Positions 10,417 through 21,560 of a DNA stretch of 64,000 bases are shown one piece after another. The notes below the pieces were generated by a model that ran no database searches, had not been told where the DNA came from, and was given only the letters and a program-made list of their open reading frames with translations. Position numbers and translations under genes: made by a program. Origin of the DNA: Chamaea fasciata. Its lineage: Eukaryota; Chordata; Aves; Passeriformes; Sylviidae. How positions within the stretch are numbered: position 1 is the stretch's first letter; the number at the start of each line of letters is the position of its first letter. The DNA lies in assembly GCA_029207755.1 (NCBI GenBank), contig JARCOQ010000002.1, forward strand, positions 91,487,087 through 91,551,086, written 5' to 3'.

Positions 10417-13378
10417 AACTGTCCTGGCCACTAATGCAGCTTTTCTGCTGTGAGACAGGACAGAGATTCCTTTGATTTTTTTAACTACCAACAAAAATAA
10501 ATGCTTGCTGGGAAAAGTAATCTTGGAAACATAATCCTAAACTCAGGAAAAAAAAAACCCTTAATACCGTTTACAGCACCTCCTGTACATACTGCATTTG
10601 TTCTGCTGCTCTTCCTTACTGCATCATTCCTCCTGCTTGTTATATTTGGGACTTGAGTGATAGCTGGGAAGGTAGGAAACTGCATGGATCATTATTAGCT
10701 TGATTATTTTTTGACATTACAGTACTCACATTACTCTTTTGATACTCACACTACTTTTGCTCACACTACTTTTCATACTTAGAAAATATTAGCTCTTTAG
10801 AGCAATTCCTGCACAAGTGTAGGGGGGTTTTATGTACATATAGCAAATAGGCCATGATAATGATGATGAATCAAGCTAAAACAACAGAATTCACTGCAAA
10901 GATGTTGTTTTGAAGCATTTCTCTTACAGATTTTTTTATTATATTCTTTGAAACGGTTTACAGTGTTTTCTCTTTCATCGTTATTACAATTTAAAAGATT
11001 AACTAAAGATACCCTGTGAAAAATTAAAACAGTGGAGCAGTTCCATTCAATTGTATTTATTCTGCATGCTCCAGAAAATTAAGATACAGGTTAGCAGCAA
11101 CTGAGCTTAATTAGTAAGAAACCTATTTAAACCTAATGATACGCATGGCCAAGGTTGCCACTGCTCAATGGAGACAGTAGTTCTGCTTAATTGGGATGCT
11201 TTCAGATGGCATAATTGTTGAAACTGATGCTCTGTCTGCTGGTTCAGGTTTGCAGTGGTTCTCTCACTCTCTCCCTAACTTGCTGGGAATATTTTGCAAT
11301 AGGAACTGACATAGCACCCAAAGGGCTCCCTGACTGATGCCTTTTACTTCCCAACTCATGCACTGCCAGCTGCCCCACTGCACAACAAACTTGCTGCCGA
11401 GGACAGGGACGACTCAGGGGCAAGGTCTGCTGTCAGCTCCCTTGACTTACGTGTTGAACTGGCGCTTTTCAGTACCTAGAAGGACTTTATCATCAGCTCA
11501 AGGGTTCAGCAACACAATACAGACACACCTGCTACCCCTACCACACAGAAGAGCAGCAATTACAGCTGCCTGAAGTATTTCAACGAGAAGCTTAAGAAGT
11601 TTGTGACTCCTGCTGCTGGGACTTCCTCCTCAGCAAACACCCGATGATTTTTATACTTTGCATTAATGCTACAACACCTGAGAGCTGTTTATGAACCCGT
11701 GGGAAATGGAGATGAAGCCTTAGCTCATATTCTAGAGGAGTCTCCCTCTCACTCAAACCTTTTGTTGGCAGTCTCAGTGGGAAAGGGTCACCAAGAGAGT
11801 CACATGTTTTCTCAAACTGGGCAGATGATCTCCCCAAAGCACTCTGCTGGGCAAAATAAGGAAGCTTGCAAAGTAGCTGATCTGTCATGCAGAAATAACA
11901 AAAATTGGCTCAAAAGATGGAAGTTTCTTGTGGCCATTAAATTCACCACGAATAACTAAGACAGCATTTTAGACAAAGTACCAAAGCCAGGACAAAGTTT
12001 GCGTAGTCCGCAGCACTTGGCAGTGTGTCAGTATAACACAAGATGGCTCCACTTCCATCAACGAAGAGCTTAGTGCCACTGCAGAGTCCCTTGCATCCAA
12101 CTAATCGTGCCCATCGACTGAAACCAGACCTGTCAGGCTGCCCCGTGCCAGTCCACTCAGCCCTCAGGGCCAAGGAGCACAACAGTGCTGCAGCCTGCAA
12201 CAGGGTGAGGTGGGAAGGTAACATAAGCCTGGGAAAAAATGTGGAAAGGGACATAAGATGCTTTAAAGATCAGCAGCTGTCTTCAGCAAAAGACTGAAAA
12301 ATGGGAGACCACAGCCAGCCTTCAGTAGCTGGAAATATTTAAAGGCAGTATAAATATGGCTCTACTGATCCATCTATAGTTGAACATTCTTAGCATCCCC
12401 TTTTGCATTTTTTTTGTTTCCTTCTGGCATTTTGCATTCAAAATATCCTGCAGAATCAATGCAGACATTTTGTGAAAAAAGCTTGGTTTGAAACCTTCTC
12501 TGCACTAGTTCCTATATAAAGTTTCACTGGGGTTATGCTAGTACAGTCCTGCTGCTAAGTATTGATGTTCTCAGCATAGGCTGGTGGGAGAACGACAGAA
12601 CAGCTGAGGCACAAAAGACCAGAAACATCAGCATCAGCCACAACAACAGCAGGTGGAGGGAGAGAGGGGCGGGAAAGACCAGTGTGTGGGGAAAATGGAA
12701 AACCAGAAGGCTTTAGAGAAAAGACGAAAGGAGAATGAAGGGCAAGAGTGCAGAAAAATTACACACCAACCCTAACCACCTTGGGAGCAGAGACTGATTC
12801 GGAGAAGGCACTTGCTCTGGGCACAGGTGACACAATATAATGTGAAAGTCTGTAGGGAGTGGAAACACAGATGCAGACACACACATTTAGTGCACCTATT
12901 TAGAAGTAAAACAGGATTACTTGTCACTGTGAGCATGTCTGTCTGGCAGGGAATATCCATGCAAGGTGATGCAGTACATTTTGGGGCTTATCAGTACATC
13001 TTTAGAAAAACACTGAACCCCTTCAGCTGCCTGTCTTGTGTTCAGCTAGATCCAAAACCTTACTTCCTACAGAAGGATCTTCTGGAATACATGGGGGGAA
13101 AAGTGTCATTTCAGTGGAAACAAACCACCACCATTATACACAGAGAAGGCTGTGTTCTAACAACCCAATCCAATCCCAGGCTCCCATTTTTATGTGAGTC
13201 TTTTGCCTGATCCACTGGATTTCACAACCTTCACTTCCATGACCTTCCTACTGCTGGTTCCGTACCCTTCTCACCTGGATGAAGACCTGCAGGGTGACAG
13301 GAAGATGAAATCTGCTCAGCCAGAATGTTGGAGCCAGAATGCTCCAGCCACGCCAGTGAAAGAAACAGCCTGACCAAG

Positions 13379-13486
13379 CTTCACTATCCATCCAAGGGAC
13401 AGAGCACTGGATACCAGGCACAGCACCTGGATCTTCACTATCCATCCAAGGGACAGAGCACTGGATACCAGGCACAGCACCTGGAT
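13379..13486. repeat. Perfect 54-bp tandem duplication
   Basis: Two identical 54-base units, each starting CTTCACTATCC and ending CACCTGGAT, lie head to tail at 13379-13432 and 13433-13486. There is no mismatch, so the duplication is recent or an assembly effect. The unit length is a multiple of three and keeps a minus-strand frame open, but that frame has no recognisable function. Confidence 0.9.
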
Positions 13487-13954
13487 CATAGCAAGTACGG
13501 TTTTGTCTGAGGTGACCATGAAGAATAAAAAGGCCTGCCCTGGAACAGCTGCAGTAGTACTTTGAAAATGCCAAAACGCAAAAGATCCCAATAACAAATA
13601 CGGAGTAATTTATATCCACAGTGAAAAAAGCATCAAAACAACTGAACAAGACCAGCTCTGTACTATTGATTTTCAGACAGATGTCTGGGTCTGGGAGTGA
13701 CTGCAAGCACAAAATGAGAAGATTTGGATGGAAAGTTAAATACTATTTTGTCTCCCTTATGACCTAGCTGGCCATACGCTCTATGAAGATTCATTATCAG
13801 AACTGTAATTTGGTTACCACTACAACAGTTTCAGGCTTCCCAGCAGCAGACTGTTGGAGCTACTGGGGTTAAAGACTAATTTCTTGGTTTTTTTAGCTAT
13901 ATGAATAATCATTAAACAAGATTGCTAAAGAAGCAAACTGTCAAAGTCATTTCA

Positions 13955-13960
13955 TTTATT
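13955..13960 (-). terminator. ING1: ING1 distal poly(A) signal AATAAA
   Basis: TTTATT on the plus strand reads AATAAA on the minus strand, about 0.91 kb after the ING1 stop codon. A T-rich segment follows in the transcript direction. It is the farthest of three candidate signals in the UTR. Confidence 0.6.
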
Positions 13961-14423
13961 TCATAATATCACATCTGTACAATTTTCATACATACAGCAG
14001 GAAATGCACATTGGTTACACAATGGCATTTAGCTGCATTTCCAAGTATAATACAGTAAGTGCAACTCCACTTAAAATGTACATTTATACAACTTAAACAA
14101 ATTAAGGATTGCTACACCACTATCTGTGACAGTATAAAGCTTCATTTATGTTACGTCTCATTACTAAACCATTTCCCGGTTAAATATAAAACATATTCGA
14201 TCATTTTAAAATGGCCTTTATGGTACCTGGCCAGCATATAAAATATTTGTTGTTTAAAATTTAACCATTAACTTTTTGTTTTAAAAAATAATCCTCTAAC
14301 CCTATTTAAACATTTGCTATTGAACTGTTATACTGACACTTTGTAGCAGGAACCAAATTTTACCCTCCTTTTGTTTACTCTTGCTTATCACCAAAAAAAG
14401 TTACACTTGCAATGTATTGCAGC

Positions 14424-14429
14424 TTTATT
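14424..14429 (-). terminator. ING1: ING1 candidate proximal poly(A) signal
   Basis: AATAAA on the minus strand within CTGAATAAAGCTG, about 440 bases after the stop codon. A further AATAAA is at 14649-14654, about 215 bases after the stop. Use of either would give a short 3'UTR. Their usage is not shown by the sequence. Confidence 0.4.
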
Positions 14430-14868
14430 CAGATACAACCAGGTGGTTAAACTATTTAACAATTTTGCTCAAAAGGTAAATAACATTTTTCATTAAAGAA
14501 AACAAAATTACATTTCAGAGACATTTGTCAAAAATTTAATGGGTAGAGTGCTACCAGCACTAAAAAAAAAAAAAAAAAAAAAAAAAAGGAAAGAAATAAA
14601 GAAAATTATTAATTTATCTTTTAAGAAACACCCAAATATTCTTATAATTTTATTTTTGGAATACATTGGTCCACAGACCACATTGTTGTTACAGCTTACC
14701 AAATGAAAACCAAAATTTCTTATTGCCATCCCTGTAACAGGAATGGTTCAGTTTTAAACCTCCTCTAAAAATATACATTTTACAATCCTTTCACCTCAAC
14801 AAAGGTGACACCGACAATAAATACACTGGTTTGGTGGGTTTTTTCCTTCACTATGGAAAGTCTACAAA

Positions 14869-15572
14869 CTACCTGTTGTATGCCCTTTCTTTTTTAGATT
14901 TCTCCAATGCTTTGTCCATAGTTTTCTCGTTTTCTCCTCTACATTTGGGACAGTACCACTTGCCCTTTGGTTTATGGTTGAGTCCCACACAAGAAAAGTG
15001 AAACCATTCAATGGGGCACTCATCATTATCACATCCTATCATCTCTCCATAGGAGACTTGGTTGCACAAGCAGTACGTTGGCTCATTAGGGTCAATAGGA
15101 AGGTCAGGGGGAGAAGCTTCCCGCTCTGCTTTAGCCTTGGATCGTTTCTTCTTCTTGGATGTTTTTGCTTTCTTCTCCTTTGGTGTTCCTGAGGTGATGT
15201 CATCATGGTCATGATTATTTGAGGCATTTTCCCGATTCTCATTATTCCTTTGCCTCCTTGATCTCTTGTTGTTGGGCTTTTCAGCCTGTGCGATTGTCTC
15301 GTTCTTTGACTTATCCTGGCTGGCTTTCCCACTGTTTCCTGTGGTGTCATTAGTCTCTTGACAAGTCTCAAACAGTTCCACGTGGCTGTCCACTTGCCTT
15401 GTTCTGTTCTCAACGAGCTCCACCATCTGACTGACGATTTGGATCTTCTCGTCCCCCAGTTCCTGACTTCGAATCAAGGCTCTCTGTATACAGTGCAACA
15501 TTCTTCTCTTCTGCACAGCATCTGTCTCCCGTTTAAATTTTTCATAGTAATCATCCAGGTCCTTCAGAATCT
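14869..15572 (-). CDS. ING1: ING1 coding exon 2 (terminal)
   Basis: The minus strand has acceptor TTTCTTTGCAG before 15572, and the exon starts AGATTCTGAAGG. The two leading bases complete the Glu codon begun by exon 1. It encodes residues 46-279, that is most of the ING domain, the basic region and the whole PHD finger, and ends with TAG at 14871-14869. Confidence 0.97.
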
Positions 15573-18500
15573 CTGCAAAGAAAAAACAAAAACCATAACT
15601 ATTTTTGACAGGGAGAATGGCAAAACAAAACCTCCCATTTTTCCTTCCATACAGCAACAACTTCTTGTAACATGCAGCACTGATCAAAGACAGATGCCCT
15701 GAAGCTCACATCTGACAAGCAGCCCATGACTCCACTGGACTACTTTTGTTCTAGTTGGTCCCACAGGAATGGAATGCAAATGCTGATTTAGAAGAAAAAA
15801 GTGGCTAAATATATTTTTATGTATGATGATAATATTTCCCTTTAAACTTTTCAGTAATTAAAAAGAACTAACTAAACCAATACACATACCATCAAAAGTT
15901 CCAAGGTTAACGGCAAAATTAGAGGGGAAATTACCGGACATTTTCTGCATAACAACATTAATATTTTCAGTGCATGACAGAGTGGGAGAAAGGGAGTGGG
16001 ACAGAAAGAAAGCACAAACCAGTGTAGAAGCACGTTGCTGGGTTATTTGACAGGAGATGCAGAAAGACCAAATAGATGATCTGGACCCAAAGCTATTTCA
16101 TCCAAAATTGTTGAGCTATTTCTGCTGAAAATATGAGGCCATGTAAACCCCTGAATTGCAGAATTAGGATTACAATATCCAGGATGTTTAGATTATTCCC
16201 TACCTATAGTTTCTGTAAAATACACGTTGCTAGTTTTTAAAACACAAGAATTTTCATTAAATATTTACTGCAGAGCAGGAGGTAAAGTTGAAAGAACATT
16301 AAAGATTATAGGCAACAATGGGAGCAGCTAGAGCTTCTGCTTGAAAATGTTACATCACACCTCAAGAATTATTCTAACAGTTTATAAAAAACAACAATGT
16401 ACAAAGTATCTAAAGTTTCAAGAATGGCTCTGAAAACCTATTTTTAAGAAGATGTTTTTGAGTTTCATTATGATACACAAATCAACTACAACATACGGGA
16501 CACTCAGCACTCCATATTAAGTCCTCAAAAACACACAGAATGTTTTTCCTGCATCTCCTTTCTTCTCTGAATTTTCCCTTTCTCACAGGTTAGAACAGCC
16601 TGTCTTAGAGAAGCAAAATATACTGATATAAAAAATCTGACCTCAATTCACCTAACAGAAACCAGGATCTCTCATACATGCCAGTGGCATTACCAAAACT
16701 TTTTTAAACTTACATTTATTTATTTATTTATTTACTTATTTATTAATAGGCAAATTACACATATGCAAACCAAGAGATACCCTGTGGTTTAGGTTTTGTT
16801 TTTCCCGGACAGAGTTTTTAAATATACATGATTTCCAGTGAAGACATGAAAATATGCAAGCTTTACTTCAGATTTTAGAGCTACAGCTTGTGCTTCACAC
16901 ATTGGTTAAGCACGACCTGTCAGCTGGTTCTGCAATATAATCTATCTGACCAAATCAGTATTCTGATATGTTATTAATCATTTTAAGCAACTGGTGGTTT
17001 GTTTTGTTTTTTTTTTTTTTTTTAAATCTACAAAAAAAAAAACCCGAAACAAAACGACAATAAAAAATACTAAAAAGAAATCCAAAGCCCAAGATGCCAC
17101 CAAAAGATCCTTCAAACATACAGCAGATTCCACATTCAGGAAGGCTGAAAAAGCAGTTAATGATTTTCAGTGGCTGAAATGCAGAAATTTTATGCCTTAA
17201 GTTTTGGAACTTGACTGATGTAATCAGTTTAACCCATCTGAATCTGGTGGGTGAGCATCTTCCACGAAGAACAGTCGGTCTCAACAGCACAAAACAATTA
17301 CCGACTGAAGTTCAGCGCTGGGAAAACTTCGGTTCTAGCACTGCCCTCTGCCATTCCCGCCCGGAATGGGAGCAGCAGCAGCTCCCGGCCGGGCGCTGTT
17401 GTGCGGGAGGAGCTCTGGCTGCAGGCTTGGATCCTGCAGAGCGCCGCCGAGCGCGGCCGTGTTTGGTATGTGAGACACGGAGCGGGAGCTGCCGCAAAGC
17501 CGAGGATGCTCAGCACCGGCGCCGGGAGCGCGCTGCTCACTCGGTGCTCAGAGAACCATCGGAGGGGCGATGCTGCGGCTCGGGGCTGGCTGGAGCTGCC
17601 CGCCTCGGCAGCCTCAGTTCACGGGAATTCCAGGAAAACGCGCTCCCGCGCCGTGCTGCAACAGCGGGAGCAGAAAGCTGCGCTCTGAGCGACTAGCGAA
17701 CGCACACTCCTGGCATCACAAACGCCACTCAGCCGGAGAGAAACCGTGCCGGCCACGGCTTTACTCCCAGCGCAGCTCCGCAGCCTCACGGGGGCGAAGA
17801 CATCGCGCAACGACACGAGCGGGGCACGGGTGAGGGCCCGGCCCCCTCCCCGCCCCTCTGCGGCGCCCGGAGCCGCCCCGGAGGTGACGGAGCCGCCATT
17901 GTTCTCGGGCAGGAAACCGGGGCGTCCCCGCGGAACCCGCGGCGCTCCCGGGAGCGCGGGGGGGAGCGGGGCCGTCCCGCCCCCGCCGTCCCGAGTGGGG
18001 CCCAACTGGCCCTCCCAGGGTAACAGATGATTGACATGGAGTAGCGGCCAATCACGGAGGGCGGGAGTGCGCTCGCGCCCGCCCCCGCCCCCTCCGGCCA
18101 TTCACGAGCGAGGTGCGGCTGGAGCAGCGGCGCCCCCCCCCCCCCCCTCCGGGACACGTCAGTCACTCTCCGGACGGCCAAGGTTTCCCCGCCCCTTGCT
18201 GCGAACCCGGCCAATCAGAGCGCGCCGGCCGGGGCCGGCCGAGATATTCAAATCAACCCCACGGAAAAGTTGCTTCTCGAAACGTCACGAGGGGGCGGGG
18301 GCGCGAGGCGGGTCCGCCCGGCCTCGGAGCCAATCGCGCGGGGAGGCGGGGCGCGGCTGGCCCGTGGGGACGCCCCCGCCCTATCAGCACCCCCGACGGG
18401 CGTGGCCAACCGCGATATGCTAACGAGGCGTGTCTATAAAAAGAGCAAGGACGCCCCTTCCCAGCACAGCGCGGAGGTGCCCGCTGGATGTGATTTTGTG

Positions 18501-19762
18501 GGGTGTGATGTCCGCCCTGTCCTTTTCTTCCCCTCCTACCCCCGACAGCCCCCACGGGCTCCTGAGGAAGTTTCCCCCAGACCCTTCCCCCGGGAGCTGA
18601 CTGGCTCTCATGACGAGCTACCCAAGAAGCGGCTGAGGCAAAGGCAAGCAGGGCTCGCTGCCCACCGCCCCTAAAGCCACATGCACGGGGGTGCAGGCTG
18701 GGAGAGGGGGTCCCCTCTCCCGGCACCCCGTCTGTCACCGCTACCTGCGGCACAGAATAAAGCGCCCGCTCCCCCCTCCCCCCTCCCGCCTCCTTTCCCG
18801 AGCGGACGCCAGCGACCAAGTGACAAAGCTGCCCCGAGTCCCGCAAGCCGGCCTCCCCTTCCTTCCCTCCGCCCGTGGGGACGGGGACGGCGTGCCCCGA
18901 GCGCGGGGAGGGGAGGGGGCGCCTCAGCCCAGCCGTAAACGCGACCGTGTGTGTCGTCTCCCCCCACTCACACCGCACACGCCGGTCCTGCCCCCCTCGG
19001 CCCCCCCGCCCCACGGAACGGGGCTATTTCACCGGGTGAAACGAAACCCACCGAGGAAGGAGCGAAGAAAGCACACCCTGCCCCCCACTCTCGCCTAACC
19101 CCCCTCTCCTCTTCTCCCTCCCTCCTTCCCTCCCTCCTTCACTAGCTGCCTCTCTCCCCTACTACAGCCATAATGAATACTGTACATTCCTAAATGTTGT
19201 GCTGTAATCTCTCCCCCTCTATCCACCCAGCACTTTCTTCCGTACCCCCAAACCCTTCCACCTCAGCCCCATGGCCAGGGACGGCCCCTCTTTGTGCACC
19301 GCACACCCCACTTCCCTGCCCCCGCCTTCTTGGCCACCAATTTACACAGAAAAGCAGAGTCCTTGCTTAATAAGAAAAGCCGGAGACCTTTTGTTCCGCC
19401 CCATGACAAGAGCTAACGCTGCAGATCAGTCCCTCTCTCTCCTCGGATCTTTCTTCCCGGCTTTCTTCCTCCTTTTACCTCCCAAAAATAAAACTACCAT
19501 CCCTGTGGGGTGCAGAGGGGCAAACGGAGCCGAGGCTCAGCTCTAAAGAAAAGAAAGGGAAAGACACCCTTCCCCCCGAGCCCCAAACCACACACACGGA
19601 CACACACATATATAGAAAGCACTTACCTTGATATTTGGCGTCAATTTCCCTCATCAAGGAGACATTTCTCTGCAGATCGAAGGGCATAGACTCGATGGAG
19701 TCCAGATAATCCTCCACATAGTTCACTAGGTGAAGCTGGTCTCCGTTTGCAGGACTCAACAT
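14869..19762 (-). CDS. ING1: ING1, inhibitor of growth protein 1 (p33ING1b form), 2 coding exons
   Basis: ING1 is a nuclear chromatin reader that targets the Sin3-HDAC complex to H3K4me3 nucleosomes and acts in growth arrest and p53-linked responses (family knowledge). Exon 1 (19762-19627) joins exon 2 (15572-14869) through canonical GT/AG sites to give 279 residues, the same length as human p33ING1b as I know it. Visible parts are the N-terminal ING domain (residues 1 to about 105), a Lys/Arg-rich nuclear localisation segment (about 145-195), a PHD finger with C213, C215, C226, C231, H237, C240, C253 and C256, and the basic tail ending KKERAYNR. Y212, M223 and W235 of the H3K4me3 pocket are present. 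The gene is intact. I chose the start at MLSPANG; an ATG two codons upstream is also in frame. Confidence 0.97.
16714..16745. repeat. TTTA tetranucleotide microsatellite
   Basis: About eight ATTT/TTTA units with one TTAC interruption, in the ING1 intron. Confidence 0.85.
17380..18960. promoter_or_regulatory. CpG island within the ING1 intron
   Basis: The stretch is very rich in G, C and CpG, with GC boxes (for example GGGGCGGGGGCG near 18290), poly-C (18132-18147) and CCAAT boxes. Long frames on both strands here are expected from the base composition and have no recognisable domains. It may start an alternative ING1 transcript or an antisense RNA. Confidence 0.75.
18048..18443 (+). promoter_or_regulatory. 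Candidate plus-strand promoter (three CCAAT boxes plus TATA)
   Basis: CCAAT boxes in the same orientation lie at 18048-18052, 18211-18215 and 18330-18334, with a related GGCCAAC at 18404. CRE-like ACGTCA sites are at 18157 and 18282. A directional TATAAAAAG box is at 18435-18443, which would place a start near 18465 on the plus strand. This is antisense to ING1. No spliced product or convincing coding frame could be assigned downstream, so an antisense or divergent non-coding RNA is the likeliest product. Confidence 0.5.
19627..19762 (-). CDS. ING1: ING1 coding exon 1 (exon 1b type)
   Basis: It encodes residues 1-45, starting [20 protein letters not shown] and ending at YQ plus one base, with donor CAAG|GTAAGT at 19627/19626. 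The minus-strand start region reads ATGAAAATG, so a start two codons upstream (19768) is possible. MLSPANG is the conserved start of p33ING1b. Confidence 0.95.
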
Positions 19763-20418
19763 TTTCATCCGGCAAAGAAAAAAAAATCCTTCCCCACACC
19801 TCTCTGTGTGTGAGAGCAAGTGCTGCTCCCTTCAAAGACAGTAACCCCGATGAAGGTCTCACTCCCTGCCCACCTCTCTCGGTAGCTCCCCCCCAAAAAA
19901 CCGAGGGAAGCTACATCTGACTCCTCTTGTGTGAAAAAGAGGGAGAGAGAGACACACACACACCCTCCGCTAGTCCCCTACAGCCAGCAGCAGCTGATTG
20001 AATGGCTGTCGTTGTGGGTAATTCACGAAGGAGGTGGTAAGAACAATCAGAGGGATTTGTGTGTGTGTGTGTGGGGAGGGGAGGGGGGAAGGAGGGGGAG
20101 GAGAAAGGAGGGGGGCTTAAACCAGCTCCTCCGAAACAATCTGGAAACAAAATGTGCTCTGCAAAGTGTCTGTCAGAGGCAGCGGCAGCCCCTCTGCCTG
20201 CGCCAGCGTCGCTCTGCTCCGCTTCTCCTTCGCTCCCCCCTTCCCCGCTCTCCTCCTCACCGCCGCCGCCGCCGCCGCTCCCCGGCGATATCAACGCAGC
20301 CTCCTCGCTCCCATACGCCGCGCTAGATCCAACGTGGAAAACCCAAATACCAGTTTCAAACACTTGGGAAACATTCGGCCCCGCCAGCCAGGGCGCATGC
20401 GCTCTCTCCCAGCCCTGT

Positions 20419-20454
<36 letters not shown>

Positions 20455-20480
20455 TCACACACTCACCGCACACACTCAAT
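19763..20480 (-). other. ING1: ING1 5'UTR and upstream flank with dinucleotide repeats
   Basis: Directly upstream of the ING1 start on the minus strand. The sequence holds a GT run (20059-20073), a G-rich block (20073-20116) and an AC repeat (20421-20453). The transcription start cannot be fixed from sequence. Confidence 0.5.
20421..20453. repeat. AC dinucleotide microsatellite
   Basis: About 16 AC units without interruption, flanked by further CA-rich sequence up to about 20478, some 0.66 kb upstream of the ING1 start codon. Confidence 0.95.
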
Positions 20481-21152
20481 CCCTTCCCCCGCCCGGAACC
20501 TCCGCATATCCATCGTCCCGCCTCCCTTACTCACGTTTGGGGAGGGAGGGAAGGCGGCGGGGATGCGGGCCGAGCCAGGGGGCGGGCGGCGCAGGGCCGG
20601 CGTGGGCGTGGGGTGAAGGAAGCCCCGGGGAAGGCGGAGGCTCCGGTGAAGTTGTGCGGAGGCTGCGAGGCGAGCGGCCCGCGGGGAGGCTGGGGGGATC
20701 GCGGGGGCAAGTGAATGCTTTTGCGGTAGGGTACCGGGACTTTGGAGGAGTCTCGCCTCCTGCCAGCTCGCTCCGGGATGGAGCGGCTCCGAGGCCTTTC
20801 CTAGGAGAAGGGAACACTGAGAACCATGCAACGCCACCCCGCGCTGCGGGCAGGGCTGTGGCCGGCGCGGCGCCGGACGCCGAGGGGAAACGGGGAGCGT
20901 TCCGTCCCTCCCTCCTCAGCGGGCACCCGCATCCATCACCCCGCGGCGCCTGACAGCCACTCCGGCCAATCACCGCGCCCTTCACGTCCCGCCCCGCGGC
21001 TCCCTCAGCCAATCCCCGCTGTGACACCGCTGCCCGGGATACCGCGCGCCGCGGTGGAGGGGGCGGTAACGCCTGAGGGGAGGAGGCGGGCCTACGCACG
21101 CGCAGTTCCTCTGGCGACGGGGAGAAAATGGAGCCGTTGGGGACGCAGCGCG

Positions 21153-21172
21153 ACTATGTTTCCCAGCAGTCC
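21153..21172 (+). promoter_or_regulatory. ZNF143/THAP11-type motif
   Basis: ACTATGTTTCCCAGCAGTCC fits the ACTAYnnnTCCCAGnAnnC type found close to start sites of many CpG-island promoters. It sits 11 bp from an NRF1 site. Confidence 0.6.
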
Positions 21173-21182
21173 CCAGGCGGCT

Positions 21183-21192
21183 GCGCATGCGC
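21183..21192. promoter_or_regulatory. NRF1 palindrome
   Basis: GCGCATGCGC, a perfect NRF1 core, is followed by a half-site CATGCGCG at 21195-21202. Another related site, ACGCACGCGCAG, lies near 21093. Confidence 0.7.
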
Positions 21193-21560
21193 GACATGCG
21201 CGAGGCAGGGCTGACTAGAAAGCGGGAGGAAAAGGGAAGGAGGGCGGGTGGCGGAGCGAGCCTGCAGCGGCTCCCTTGTCCCGCACAGGGGCGAGGGAAG
21301 GGTCACCGGGGGACGCCGCCGGGGGTTGCGTTGTAGAGGAGGCCGGCGGCGGAATGACCCCGCCCCGCATGGTTGTCGGCGGAGAGGGCTTGCTGCCGGC
21401 GAGGAGGAGGAGGAGAAGGGGCGCCCGGGTTGTCCCCGACAGAGTGACCCGGGGGTCGTGCGGAGGAAGCCCGCTGTCGGTCAGCGTTGCTTTTGTGTCT
21501 TGGAGTCGCTGCCATGTCCCGGAGTCTGCAGGCACCCGGCTCTGCCAGAATCGGAGAGTG

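Larger units (their letters stand above)
10210..13934. other. Intergenic DNA between ERV and ING1 3' end
   Basis: No host coding exon is recognisable. The stretch holds a homopolymer of 17 C (10400-10416), AT-rich sequence (10.7-11.2 kb) and the 54-bp tandem duplication at 13379-13486. The frames of about 90-150 codons here have no recognised domain and look like chance openings. Confidence 0.5.
13935..14868 (-). other. ING1: ING1 3'UTR
   Basis: On the minus strand this runs from the ING1 TAG stop at 14869 to the distal poly(A) signal. It is AT-rich and contains a run of 26 A on the plus strand (U run in the mRNA) at 14562-14587. Candidate AATAAA signals lie at 14649-14654, 14424-14429 and 13955-13960. 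The last is the most likely main end because sequence beyond it loses UTR character. The exact cleavage site is inferred. Confidence 0.65.
15573..19626 (-). other. ING1: ING1 intron with internal CpG island
   Basis: This 4,054-bp intron has an AT-rich exon-2-proximal half (15.6-17.2 kb). That half holds a TTTA microsatellite (16714-16745) and facing poly-T (17007-17023) and poly-A (17032-17042) runs. The exon-1-proximal half is a dense CpG island (about 17.38-18.96 kb) with a candidate promoter, followed by a pyrimidine-rich stretch (19.08-19.22 kb). Mammalian ING1 uses several first exons, so the island may also hold an alternative minus-strand ING1 start, but I see no convincing donor-linked coding exon in it. 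Confidence 0.7.
20480..21560. promoter_or_regulatory. CpG island upstream of ING1
   Basis: A dense CpG stretch with CCAAT boxes at about 20965 and 21010, a ZNF143-like site at 21153-21172 and an NRF1 palindrome at 21183-21192. It is the likely main ING1 promoter region and may also fire toward the plus strand. Both orientations are possible because the sites are compatible with bidirectional CpG promoters. Confidence 0.65.

Noticed and set aside
13248..13712. 154-codon minus-strand frame containing an 18-residue repeat
   Set aside because: The repeat comes from the 54-bp DNA duplication. There is no domain similarity and no splice or promoter support, and it lies beyond the ING1 poly(A) signal.
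17211..18674. Several long frames on both strands in the ING1 intron CpG island
   Set aside because: High GC removes stop codons. The peptides are Arg/Pro/Gly/Ala-rich and overlap in all frames, with no domain.
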